Shown here: positions 1-8,658 of the stretch, piece by piece
How the letters are laid out: every line of letters begins with the position of its first letter
How positions within the stretch are numbered: the stretch's first letter is position 1
Source of the DNA: Corynebacterium lizhenjunii
GTDB taxonomy: Bacteria > Actinomycetota > Actinomycetes > Mycobacteriales > Mycobacteriaceae
Length of the DNA stretch: 64,000 nt
Direction: 5' to 3'
Assembly: GCF_011038655.2 (NCBI RefSeq)
Contig: NZ_CP064954.1
Span: 1,860,001 to 1,924,000 of the forward strand
The notes under the pieces: model-generated
The model's database searches: none
Told to the model about the DNA's origin: nothing
What the model saw: only the letters and a program-made list of their open reading frames with translations
Position numbers and translations under genes: made by a program

Positions 1-1302
1 GTCTTCGAAACCCTGGTGCAGGTGGACTCCGGGGAGATTGTCCCCGGCCTGGCCCACCGGTGGGAGGTCTCCCCCGACGCCCGCACCTACACCTTCCACC
101 TCCGGGAAGGAATTACCTTTAGTGATGGCGCCGCCTTCAACGCAGACACCGCCGCTTTTTCCATCGACTACGTGCGCAACCACTGGACTAACGGCATATC
201 CTCCCAAATGGACGCCGTAGAATCCGCCACCGCCATCGCACCCCACACCCTGCAGGTACGCCTGGCCCAACCCTCCCAGCGTTGGCTGTGGTCCATGGCC
301 ACGGCGGTGGGGGCCATGATGCACCCAGGGGGCATCGGCAATCTCGCACACCAGCCGATTGGCACCGGGCCGTTCCGGGTAGCCAGGTTCTCCCCCAGCG
401 AGTTCGTGGAACTAGCTGCCAGGCCGGACTACTGGGGCACACCGGCGGCATCGGACGTGACCATCCGCTACTTCCCAGACACGCTGTCTTCCGTCAATGC
501 CCTCCAATCCGGCTCCGTGGACGTGGTCTGGGCCGTACAAAACCCGGAACTTCTAGGCAACCTGCCCGACGACATCGGCGTGGAAGTGGGCTCCACGCAC
601 GGCGAAATTTTAGTCTCCATGAATAACCGCGCCGCTCCCTTTAACGATCCCCGCGTGCGCCGGGCCGTAGCCCTGGGCGTGGACCGCGAGGGGCTCAACC
701 AGGTGCTCTTCGATGGCCTGGCCACTGACACCGGTGGCGCACCCATAGCCCCAAGTGACCCATGGTTTAGCGAAAAAGACTACGCCCCCTATGACCCGCA
801 GGCCGCCCGCGCCCTCATGGAGGAAGCAGGTGCCGTGGGCACGCCTTTGCGTCTGACCGTGCCCACTCTTCCCTATACCCAAACCCTGGCCGAGGCCCTC
901 TATTCGCAGCTGCGCGACCTGGGATTTGCAGTCGAGCTGGAGTCCGCAGAATTCCCCGCCCTGTGGCTGGGGCAAGTCATGGGCGCCAAGGACTATCAAA
1001 TGTCCATGATCGCGCACGTAGAGCCGCGCGACATCACCACCATCTTTGGCAACCCCGACTATTACGTGGGCTACGATGACCCGGAAACTCGCGAGCTTTT
1101 TGCCGCCGCAGACCGCGCCCCCACCCGCGAAGAAAACGCGCAGCTCATGCAGCAGGCCGTGGAGCGCATCATGGACAACGCCGGCTCGCTGACTATAGCC
1201 AATATGCCCAATATCGTGCTCACCGCCCCCGGGGTGGAAGGTGTGCACCCGGACATGGTCAGCGATGGCCTCATCCTCCGCGACCTCAAGGAGGCCCAAT
1301 GA
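1..1302 (+). CDS. ABC transporter substrate-binding protein, family 5 (5' end outside window)
   Basis: Solute-binding component of a peptide/nickel-type (Opp/Dpp/Nik) ABC importer. It captures ligand outside the membrane and hands it to the two permeases that follow. The frame is open from base 1, so the signal peptide/lipobox and the extreme N-terminus are missing. What is visible is typical SBP_bac_5: 'PGLAHRWEVSPDARTYTFHL' near the start, 'FSDGAAFNADTA', and a central 'FNDPRVRRAVALGVDRE'. Its stop overlaps the next start by four bases (ATGA), so translation is probably coupled. Ligand specificity (oligopeptide, metal chelate or other) cannot be read from the sequence. Confidence 0.9.
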   Translation, partial: VFETLVQVDSGEIVPGLAHRWEVSPDARTYTFHLREGITFSDGAAFNADTAAFSIDYVRNHWTNGISSQMDAVESATAIAPHTLQVRLAQPSQRWLWSMATAVGAMMHPGGIGNLAHQPIGTGPFRVARFSPSEFVELAARPDYWGTPAASDVTIRYFPDTLSSVNALQSGSVDVVWAVQNPELLGNLPDDIGVEVGSTHGEILVSMNNRAAPFNDPRVRRAVALGVDREGLNQVLFDGLATDTGGAPIAPSDPWFSEKDYAPYDPQAARALMEEAGAVGTPLRLTVPTLPYTQTLAEALYSQLRDLGFAVELESAEFPALWLGQVMGAKDYQMSMIAHVEPRDITTIFGNPDYYVGYDDPETRELFAAADRAPTREENAQLMQQAVERIMDNAGSLTIANMPNIVLTAPGVEGVHPDMVSDGLILRDLKEAQ

Positions 1303-2237
1303 TCCGCATGCTGACTGGAGTACTAGGCCGCTTTGCGCTCACCCTGTTCGCGGCCTCGGTGATCATTTTTGCACTCATGCGCGCGGTGCCCGGCAACCCC
1401 GCCCGCGTGGCCCTGGGCGTCAACGCCACGGAAGAGGCCGTCGCGGAGCTCACTAGCCAGCTTGGCCTCGACCGCCCGCTGCCAGTGCAATACTGGGAAT
1501 GGATGTCCGGGCTGCTCCGCGGGAACTTCGGCACTAGCTTGTCTTCCCAAGACATCACCCCGCTGGTCATCGACCGTGCCCAGGTCTCGCTCATCCTGGT
1601 CAGCTTGGCCATGTTGCTGGCCCTCGTCGGCGCCATTCCCATCGGCACGTGGCTTGCACAACGCCAAGGCACCCCGGCCGCAACGGTGGTCACCGCGGCA
1701 ACCCAGGTGGGCATTGCCGTCCCCAGCTTCCTGGTAGGCATCCTCCTCGTCGCGCTGTTTTCCGTGCAGCTGGGCTGGCTGCCCGCCAACGGTTGGGTCC
1801 CGCCAGAGCGCCCCGGCTTTATCCGCCACCTGATCATGCCTGTGGTGGCCCTGGCGCTGGTCCAAGGCGCTATCCTTACCCGCTACGTGCGCTCCGCCGT
1901 GCTCAACGAGGCCGGCCAGGACTACATTCGCACCGCGCGCTCCCTAGGAGCCTCGCGCGCCGGAGCCATCTACCGCCACGGGCTGCGCAACGCGGCCCTA
2001 CCGGTGCTCACCGTCGCCGGCATGCAGCTGACCACCCTGATCATTGGCGCGGTAGTCATTGAGTCCGTCTTCGTCATCCCCGGCCTAGGCACCATGCTGC
2101 TCGATGCCGTCGCAGTCCGCGACCTGACCACCGTCCAAACCCTAGTCATGTTGCTGGTTGCCTTCACCCTGGCTATCAATCTGCTCACCGACATTGCTTA
2201 CCGCCTCATCGACCCGCGCCTGAGGGAGGCCGCATGA
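1299..2237 (+). CDS. ABC transporter permease, DppB/OppB/NikB type
   Basis: First membrane subunit of the importer, 312 aa. It starts with the hydrophobic 'ALTLFAASVIIFALMRAVPG' and has the usual six-helix binding-protein-dependent permease layout. The EAA-like coupling loop is visible as 'DYIRTARSLGASRAGAIYRH', followed by 'AALPVLTVAGMQLTTLIIGA' and 'VIESVFVIPGLGTML', which are characteristic of this subfamily. Length is normal. It overlaps both neighbours by four bases, so the five genes 1-6193 form one tightly packed transcription unit. Confidence 0.93.
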   Translation: MIRMLTGVLGRFALTLFAASVIIFALMRAVPGNPARVALGVNATEEAVAELTSQLGLDRPLPVQYWEWMSGLLRGNFGTSLSSQDITPLVIDRAQVSLILVSLAMLLALVGAIPIGTWLAQRQGTPAATVVTAATQVGIAVPSFLVGILLVALFSVQLGWLPANGWVPPERPGFIRHLIMPVVALALVQGAILTRYVRSAVLNEAGQDYIRTARSLGASRAGAIYRHGLRNAALPVLTVAGMQLTTLIIGAVVIESVFVIPGLGTMLLDAVAVRDLTTVQTLVMLLVAFTLAINLLTDIAYRLIDPRLREAA

Positions 2238-3058
2238 CCACGCTAAAGAAGCTGCCCGCCACCGGTTGGGTGGGCCTGGTGCTAGTGAGCCTGACCGTCG
2301 CGTGCGCCCTGCTGGCTCTGGTCTGGACCCCCCATGATCCTCTCAGTGCCTACCCCCACAACCGCCTGGCCGGTCCGTCGGCGCAGCACCTGCTGGGCAC
2401 CGACCGCTTTGGGCGCGACGTCGCCTCCCGGCTGATGGCCGGAGCCCAGATCACCTTGAGTGTGGGCATCATTGCTGTGGCCCTGGCGGCATCGTTCGGA
2501 GTGCCCCTAGGCATCCTGGCAGGCATGCGGCGCGGCTGGGCCGATGCCCTCGTCATGCGCGGCGCCGACCTCCTCCTGGCCTTCCCCGGCCTGCTGCTGG
2601 CCATCATCGCCGGCGCGGTGTGGGGGGCATCGACCTGGACGGCGATGGTGGCAATCGGCATCGGCGGGATTGCCTCCTTTGCCCGGGTTGCCCGCGCCGG
2701 CACCCTGCAAGTCATGAGCCAGGACTACATTGCCGCCGCGCGGATTAGCAAGGTGCACCCGCTGGTGATCGCGTGGCGCCACGTGCTGCCCAACATTGGC
2801 GGCATGGTCATTGTCCAGGCCTCCGTCTATTTCGCGCTGGCCATTCTAGCGGAGGCCGGCCTGTCCTACCTGGGGCTGGGCACTGCCCCGCCGCACGCCA
2901 GCTGGGGGCGTATGCTTCACGATGCCCAGACCCTGCTCGGCACCCAACCCCTCCTGGCGCTGTGGCCCGGGCTGGCCATTGCCGGCACCGTGCTGGGGTT
3001 CAACCTTCTAGGCGACGGGCTGCGCGATGTACTCGACCCCCGAGGAGCCACCCGATGA
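2234..3058 (+). CDS. ABC transporter permease, DppC/OppC/NikC type
   Basis: Second membrane subunit, 274 aa. Diagnostic segments are 'HLLGTDRFGRDVASRLMAGA' after the first helix, the coupling loop 'DYIAAARISKVHPLVIAWRH', and 'AEAGLSYLGLG' before the last helices. Together with the preceding permease it forms the heterodimeric translocation pathway. The ATG overlaps the upstream stop, and its own TGA overlaps the ATPase start. Length matches the family. Confidence 0.93.
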   Translation: MTTLKKLPATGWVGLVLVSLTVACALLALVWTPHDPLSAYPHNRLAGPSAQHLLGTDRFGRDVASRLMAGAQITLSVGIIAVALAASFGVPLGILAGMRRGWADALVMRGADLLLAFPGLLLAIIAGAVWGASTWTAMVAIGIGGIASFARVARAGTLQVMSQDYIAAARISKVHPLVIAWRHVLPNIGGMVIVQASVYFALAILAEAGLSYLGLGTAPPHASWGRMLHDAQTLLGTQPLLALWPGLAIAGTVLGFNLLGDGLRDVLDPRGATR

Positions 3059-4392
3059 GCCTGCTTCGCGTCCGCAATCTGACCATTAGCGGCGACAAAC
3101 CCCTGGTAGAAAACTTGAGCTTTGACCTGGAGGCTGGCGGCCGTCTGGGACTAATTGGAGAGTCCGGCTCCGGAAAGTCGCTAACTGCCCTGGCAATCAT
3201 GGGGCTGCTCGACCCGCACCTCACCGTCACCGGATCCATCCAGCTCAATGGGGAAGAACTAGTGGGAAAACCCCTGCGCCACCTGCGGGGAAAGACCATG
3301 GCCATGGTGTTCCAGGAGCCCATGAGTGCGCTGGATCCGCTCATGCGCATAGGCAAGCACGTGTCTGCCGATGCCCTCGCCGAAGTCGGCCTCGACCCCT
3401 GCCTGGCCACCCGCTACCCACATCAGCTTTCCGGCGGGCAACGGCAGCGCGTGCTCATCGCCATGGCGATGGCTGGGCAGCCGCAATTGCTCATCTGCGA
3501 TGAGCCCACCACCGCCCTTGACGCCGCTACCCAAACGGAAATCCTCGCCCTGTTGGAATCCGTGGTGGACACCCACGGCACTGCACTACTGTTTATTTCT
3601 CATGATCTGCGGGTAGTGCAACGACTGTGCACAGACGTGCTCTCCCTAGGCTCCAGCCTGGAAGAATTGGTAGCGGCCTCCCAGCCCGGACCGCCGGCCC
3701 CGCCGCGGCCTACCGAAGGCACCGCCATCGAGCTGCGCGGGGTAAGTAAATCCTTTCGCGCCCACACGGCGCTAACCGACGTCAGCCTGCACATCGCCCG
3801 GGGAGAACGCCTGGGAATAGTCGGAGGGTCCGGGTCCGGAAAGTCCACGCTGCTCAAGCTCATTGCCGGGCTCGACTCCCCCACCAGCGGGGCCGTGGAC
3901 GTCCACGGCCGGGTGCACATGGTCTTCCAAGACCCACAAGGCTCGCTCAACCCGCGCCTGCCCATCTGGAAATCCGTTGCAGAGGCCTACCCGGACCGCG
4001 CGGCCGTGGACGCCATGCTGCAGGAAGTGGGCATCGACCCGCAAGCCGGGGGCCGCTACCCGCACCAATTCTCCGGCGGGCAACGCCAACGCATCTCCCT
4101 GGCGCGCGCCGTGATTAGCAACCCGGACATCCTGCTTGCCGATGAAGCCGTCTCCGCCCTCGACGTCAGCGTACGCACCCAGGTGCTACGGGTACTCAAC
4201 CGCCTAGTCGATGACCATGGGCTCACCCTCGTCTTTGTCACCCACGACTTGGAGGTTCTGCGCCAGGTCTGTGACCGCGTGGCCGTAATTTCCAACGGCG
4301 AGATCGTCGAACACGGCGACACCGAAGAAATCTGGGCCAACCCCCGCCACCCTTATACTCGTCAGCTCATCGGAAAGGAAACGCGTGGATAA
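3055..4392 (+). CDS. Fused double ABC ATPase (DppD-DppF type)
   Basis: Energising subunit with two nucleotide-binding domains in one 445-residue chain, where most Opp/Dpp systems use two proteins. Domain 1 has Walker A GESGSGKS, signature LSGGQRQRV and Walker B LLICDEPTTALD. Domain 2, after a linker near residues 205-225, has Walker A GGSGSGKST, signature FSGGQRQRISLARA and Walker B ILLADEAVSALD. About 220 residues per half is short: the usual C-terminal oligopeptide-binding extension seems absent from domain 1. The ATG at 3055 is preferred over in-frame upstream starts because those lie inside the permease gene. Domain 1 contains a copy of the recurrent TGCCGATGCC motif (3366-3375). Confidence 0.92.
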   Translation: MSLLRVRNLTISGDKPLVENLSFDLEAGGRLGLIGESGSGKSLTALAIMGLLDPHLTVTGSIQLNGEELVGKPLRHLRGKTMAMVFQEPMSALDPLMRIGKHVSADALAEVGLDPCLATRYPHQLSGGQRQRVLIAMAMAGQPQLLICDEPTTALDAATQTEILALLESVVDTHGTALLFISHDLRVVQRLCTDVLSLGSSLEELVAASQPGPPAPPRPTEGTAIELRGVSKSFRAHTALTDVSLHIARGERLGIVGGSGSGKSTLLKLIAGLDSPTSGAVDVHGRVHMVFQDPQGSLNPRLPIWKSVAEAYPDRAAVDAMLQEVGIDPQAGGRYPHQFSGGQRQRISLARAVISNPDILLADEAVSALDVSVRTQVLRVLNRLVDDHGLTLVFVTHDLEVLRQVCDRVAVISNGEIVEHGDTEEIWANPRHPYTRQLIGKETRG

Positions 4393-6193
4393 ATACCCCC
4401 ACGACATGCATCCGGGCCTAGTCCCGGGAATTTCCGTCGACGACCAACGCAATCGCTTCGGCCTCGACGCCCCGCTGTTTTTTAGCACCGCCGTCCTAGT
4501 GGTGGCCTTCATCATCTGGGGTGTGAGCAGCCCGGAGTCTGTGTCTACAGCCGCGTCGACCGCCTTCGGGTGGGCCATCACGAACACCGGCTGGTTGCTC
4601 AACCTCACCATGATGATGACCATCGTGACCATGGCATACATCGGCTGCTCACGCCTGGGCCGCATCAAGCTCGGGCGCGACGATGAGGAACCAGAGTTCA
4701 GCCGCTTTAGCTGGGTGGCCATGATGTTTGGGGCGGGCATCGGCGTAGGTATTTTCTTCTACGGCCCCTCCGAGCCGCTAGCCTATTACCTCTCCCCGCC
4801 GCCGCATACCGTCGACGAGGGTAGTACCGTCGAAGCCCTCCACCAGGCCATGGCGCAGTCCCACTACCACTGGGGCTTGTCCCCCTGGGCGGCCTACGCC
4901 TTGGTTGGCGGGGCTATCGCCTATTCCTCCTACCGCCGCGGGCGGGTTCCACTGGTGTCGTCCATTTTCAAGCCGCTCTTTGGTACGCGCGATACCGACG
5001 GGCCCGTGGGCAAACTCATCGACATCATGGCCCTCATTGCCACCCTCTTTGGCACCGCAGCCACCCTGGGTGTCTCCGCCATCCAAATCAGCGAGGGCAT
5101 TTCCATCGTCCGGGGAGCCGGTCCCGTCACCAACACGGTGCTGCTGGTTATCATCGGCATCCTAGGCTGCTGTTTCGTGCTCTCAGCGGTCTCCGGTGTC
5201 TCCCGCGGGGTGCGCTACTTGTCCAATGTGAACATCACGCTAACCCTGGGGCTTATCGCCTTCGTGTTCCTCACCGGCCCCACGCTATTGCTGCTCAACC
5301 TCATCCCCTCCGGCATAGTCACCTACATCGACCAACTACTGCCCATGATGGCCAAAGGCCTGTCATTTGGCGATGAAACCATCGAGTTCCAGTCCTACTG
5401 GACCGCCTTCTACTGGGCCTGGTGGATTGCCTGGACGCCATTCGTGGGCATGTTCATCGCCCGCATCTCGCGCGGTCGGACCCTGCGCGAATTCATCGCG
5501 GTCTCCGTGCTAGCCCCCACCGCCATCCTCATCCTGGCATTTACCATCTTCGGCGGCACCGCCATCACCTTTAGCCGCGAGTCCCTCCCCGGCTTCGACG
5601 GCTCCGCCTCCGGCGAACAAGTCCTGTTCTCCATGTTCCAGAACCTGCCCCTGGGCGGAATCACTGCCTACCTGCTGATTATTGTCCTGGCGGTCTTCTT
5701 CGTCACCTCCGCCGATAGCGCCTCCGTCATCATGGGCACCATGTCCTCCAAGGGCAACCCCGCCCCGAACAAAGCCATCGTGGTGTTCTGGGGTCTAGCC
5801 ATGATGGGCATTGCCGTAGTCATGCTGCTTACCGGCGGCGAACAGGTCCTCTCCGGCCTACAAAACCTCACCATCCTCGCCGCCTTGCCCTTTAGCGCGG
5901 TGCTGCTGGCGATGATGGTCGCCTTCATCCAAGACCTGCGCTCCGATCCGATGTTCATCCGCCGCGCCTACGCCCGCGCCGCCGTGGAAAACGCCGTGGT
6001 CCGCGGTATCGAGGAACATGGCGACGACTTTGAGCTTTCCGTCGAGCGCGCCGAAGAAGGCCGCGGTGCCGGCTCTGACTTCGACTCCGCTGCGCAGCGC
6101 TATACCGACTGGTACCAGCGCACAGACGAAGACGGTGAAAAGGTCGACTACAACTTTGACACCGGCGAATGGGCCGACGGATACAAGGACTAA
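4385..6193 (+). CDS. BCCT-family betaine/carnitine/choline-type transporter
   Basis: Secondary transporter of 602 aa for quaternary-amine or related compatible solutes, expected to have 12 membrane helices. The BCCT core is clear: 'FGAGIGVGIFFYGPSEPLAY' early, and the aromatic substrate-site segment 'YWTAFYWAWWIAWTPFVGMF' with the conserved tryptophans. The C-terminal tail is hydrophilic and acidic (about residues 545-602), which recalls the regulatory tails of corynebacterial BetP/EctP/LcoP, but I cannot say which of these it is. The GTG start overlaps the ATPase stop by eight bases, an unusual link between a peptide importer and an osmolyte carrier. Its TAA overlaps the convergent M20 gene by four bases. 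Confidence 0.9.
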   Translation: MDKYPHDMHPGLVPGISVDDQRNRFGLDAPLFFSTAVLVVAFIIWGVSSPESVSTAASTAFGWAITNTGWLLNLTMMMTIVTMAYIGCSRLGRIKLGRDDEEPEFSRFSWVAMMFGAGIGVGIFFYGPSEPLAYYLSPPPHTVDEGSTVEALHQAMAQSHYHWGLSPWAAYALVGGAIAYSSYRRGRVPLVSSIFKPLFGTRDTDGPVGKLIDIMALIATLFGTAATLGVSAIQISEGISIVRGAGPVTNTVLLVIIGILGCCFVLSAVSGVSRGVRYLSNVNITLTLGLIAFVFLTGPTLLLLNLIPSGIVTYIDQLLPMMAKGLSFGDETIEFQSYWTAFYWAWWIAWTPFVGMFIARISRGRTLREFIAVSVLAPTAILILAFTIFGGTAITFSRESLPGFDGSASGEQVLFSMFQNLPLGGITAYLLIIVLAVFFVTSADSASVIMGTMSSKGNPAPNKAIVVFWGLAMMGIAVVMLLTGGEQVLSGLQNLTILAALPFSAVLLAMMVAFIQDLRSDPMFIRRAYARAAVENAVVRGIEEHGDDFELSVERAEEGRGAGSDFDSAAQRYTDWYQRTDEDGEKVDYNFDTGEWADGYKD

Positions 6194-7356
6194 GTGCTGG
6201 CTGCCAAGCGCTCCACAGCCAGTGCCGCCAGCGCTGCAGCTTGGTCGCCCAAGATAGTGTCATCGAAGCGCACGTGTGGCGAGTGGTTCCACTCCCGGTC
6301 CTGGACTGCAGGATCTGCAGTACCCAGCCACACAAAAGTACCCGGGACTTGTTGGAGCACCACCCCGAAGTCCTCGCTGGCCATCATCGGGCTCATCGGC
6401 AGCACACGCTGTGCGCCAAATTGGCGCGCCCACACTCCGGCGGCAAAGGCGTCCTCCCGAGGGTTGGTCTTAGTGGTCGGGTACAACAGCTCAAACTCAA
6501 TGTCCACGGCGCACCGATGCGCCGCCGCGACATTGCTAGCCACCTCCGTAATTACCTGGCGCACCCGGTCAATCGCGGAATCATCCAAAACCCGCACCGT
6601 TGCCGCACAGCCCGCTCGGTCCGGGATGGCGTTGATGGCGCCATCGCCCGCCCACAGGTTGGTTACCGTGATGACCACCGGATTGAGCGCATCAAAACGC
6701 CGCGTGATTGCCGTTTGTAGCGAGACTTGGATTTCTGCCAGCGCGGCGACCGGGTCAATGGCATCATGCGGACGCGACCCGTGTCCGCCCTTGCCCATGA
6801 CTGTTAGGCGCAAATTCGAGCTCGAGGCCATAATCGCCCCCGGCGCATGGTGGAATGTGCCATAGTCCTGTGGGCCCACGTGTATGCCATAGGCCGCCAC
6901 GGGCCGACGCCCAGCAGCGTCTAGAACCCCTTCCTCGATCATCAGCGCTGCGCCTCCGGGCCCTTCCTCCCCCGGTTGGAACATGAAAATCACGTCCCCG
7001 GGCAGCTCCTCCTGGTGCGCGCTGAGCAGCTTGGCTGCACCCACCAGAGCGGCGGTGTGCAGGTCATGTCCACAGGCGTGCATATAACCATTTCGCGCAG
7101 CAAACGGCGAGCCAGTGCGCTCGGTGACTTCGAGCGCGTCCATATCCGCCCGCAACAACACGGAAGCCCCTGGCTTCCCGCGCAGCACTGCGACTACCGA
7201 CGTCAGCCCCACGCCCCGGGTGATCTCTAACGGAAGTCCTTCTAGTGCTTCCAGCACGCGCCGCTGGGTCTCAGGGAGGTGGTTGCCAATTTCAGGGTTC
7301 TGGTGCAACTCACGGCGTAATGCCTGCAACTCGGGTGTGAGCTCCTGGGCCTGCAC
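6190..7356 (-). CDS. M20 family amidohydrolase/metallopeptidase
   Basis: Zinc-dependent cytosolic amidohydrolase of the IAA-amino-acid hydrolase/N-acyl-amino-acid deacylase type. Visible motifs are 'RRELHQNPEIG' near the N-terminus, 'LLRADMDAL', the metal site 'HACGHDLHTAALVGAA', and 'FMFQPGEEGPGGA' with the catalytic/ligand glutamates. The frame is open further upstream, with an ATG at 7431, but that would overlap the HNH gene by 65 bases. The GTG at 7356 lies 10 bases after the HNH stop and gives a normal 388-aa protein starting just before the conserved region, so I prefer it. Substrate unknown. Confidence 0.85.
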   Translation of the reverse strand: MQAQELTPELQALRRELHQNPEIGNHLPETQRRVLEALEGLPLEITRGVGLTSVVAVLRGKPGASVLLRADMDALEVTERTGSPFAARNGYMHACGHDLHTAALVGAAKLLSAHQEELPGDVIFMFQPGEEGPGGAALMIEEGVLDAAGRRPVAAYGIHVGPQDYGTFHHAPGAIMASSSNLRLTVMGKGGHGSRPHDAIDPVAALAEIQVSLQTAITRRFDALNPVVITVTNLWAGDGAINAIPDRAGCAATVRVLDDSAIDRVRQVITEVASNVAAAHRCAVDIEFELLYPTTKTNPREDAFAAGVWARQFGAQRVLPMSPMMASEDFGVVLQQVPGTFVWLGTADPAVQDREWNHSPHVRFDDTILGDQAAALAALAVERLAAST

Positions 7357-7366
7357 CCTCAAGACC

Positions 7367-8551
7367 TCAGCGGCTGGAATCCCCTTCCACGTCACTGAAG
7401 GAACCGGCAGCTGTTGTCCATGTTGTCTCATGGTCTGCAATTGTATCCCGGCTGTAGCGCTGCCACACCCATTCCATCCGCTGCGCGACCGTCTGCATGA
7501 AGTTCGCGGTCTCCGGAACCACCACACCGTTGGGAACCGTAACCTCCCACGTGCCGTCCGGGAACAGCCAAAAGATATCGCCTGTGCATGGGTCCATCAC
7601 GTAGAACACCCGCTTAGCAGTTTTGATGTTGTGGTGGTGGCTGCACAGACACACCAGGTTGTCTGTATCCGTGGGGCCCTGCCGGTCGTATTCCACCCGG
7701 TGGTCCAGTTGCGTGCGATATGCCGGAACCGTGCAGCCGGGCCAGCGGCAGGTGCCATCACGCCCTTCGACAAAGGCGCGCACAGCAGCTGCGGGGACAT
7801 ACCCGGAGCTGGACGACGGCTGAATATCGCGCACGAAAGTCTCCAGCTCAATGTCTTCCACATTGACCAGTCCGCGCCCCGGTATAAAGGCCACCGAAGA
7901 GCCCGCCGGCTGATAAGCGTTAATGATGACCTTCGCGCCGTCTTCTAACACCAACATGGCCAGTGCCCGAGCAAAAGAGACTCCCTCCTTAGCTGCCTTG
8001 GCCCGCACTGCGCGGTCGATGGCTTCCGCCGTGGACTCATCCAGCCGAACCCGAAAACCTGTGTCCCCTTCGCGCTCATAACACTCTTCGGTTCCCTCCC
8101 CGGGCTCCGGAAGATAGAACATACTTAGTACATCGCGGATGACCTGGCGAATGCGGGCCGTGGTGGGCAATTGTTGCTGCGGACGTGTCGGCGTGAACAG
8201 CTCCTCCAAAGCGGTATCCACAAAGGGCATGACTTCGGCATCAACGCCCAGCAATTCCCGCCCAATAACAGCGATACGCTCGAAGTCCAAGACCCAGTCT
8301 TGACGCTGCCGGTAGCTCAGGCCCGGCAAGAAGGACAGTGCGAAAAATCCCCGGTAAATAGCCTCCGCCCGGCGACCAGAAATACCGAACATCCGCCCTA
8401 TATAAGCAAAGCTCAAGTCAGCCCAGTCCCCAAGGTCCGGCTGTACCTTCTGCCAGGCTTCCCAGTGCAGCCGGTTAATTGTGCTGTACACCCCGGCCAC
8501 ATCATTGCCGGGGTGACACGGTGCAAACCACCCTTTCAAGTGAATCACCAC
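7367..8551 (-). CDS. 13E12/DUF222-type protein with C-terminal HNH endonuclease domain
   Basis: Member of the actinobacterial 13E12 repeat/DUF222 family, typically multi-copy. The C-terminal third has a classic HNH site: 'CRWPGCTVPAYRTQLDHRVE' followed by 'DNLVCLCSHHHNIKTA', with a C..C/C..H metal-binding arrangement. The middle holds the helical family core ('VRLDESTAEAIDRAVRAKAA'). Biological role is not established; a mobile or DNA-processing function is only an inference from the HNH fold. The frame is open to 8623. I place the start at the GTG pair 8551/8548 because the residues upstream look non-conserved, but this is uncertain. Confidence 0.78.
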   Translation of the reverse strand: MVIHLKGWFAPCHPGNDVAGVYSTINRLHWEAWQKVQPDLGDWADLSFAYIGRMFGISGRRAEAIYRGFFALSFLPGLSYRQRQDWVLDFERIAVIGRELLGVDAEVMPFVDTALEELFTPTRPQQQLPTTARIRQVIRDVLSMFYLPEPGEGTEECYEREGDTGFRVRLDESTAEAIDRAVRAKAAKEGVSFARALAMLVLEDGAKVIINAYQPAGSSVAFIPGRGLVNVEDIELETFVRDIQPSSSSGYVPAAAVRAFVEGRDGTCRWPGCTVPAYRTQLDHRVEYDRQGPTDTDNLVCLCSHHHNIKTAKRVFYVMDPCTGDIFWLFPDGTWEVTVPNGVVVPETANFMQTVAQRMEWVWQRYSRDTIADHETTWTTAAGSFSDVEGDSSR

Positions 8552-8658
8552 CCCAAATTTCCTAATGAGTATCCTTGTTCGATTGATACCCCTAGAGTAC
8601 TCCGCACTCCAGACACCCGTCAAGGATTTTGGGGAAGTTTTTCGAAACCGCGTTTGGG

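Noticed and set aside
610..1299. 229-codon minus-strand frame opposite the binding protein
   Set aside because: Antisense shadow of a clear SBP_bac_5 gene; no recognisable domain.
2773..3054. In-frame extension of the double ATPase upstream of 3055
   Set aside because: It lies within the permease gene in another frame and has random composition; ATG 3055 starts exactly at the conserved ABC domain.
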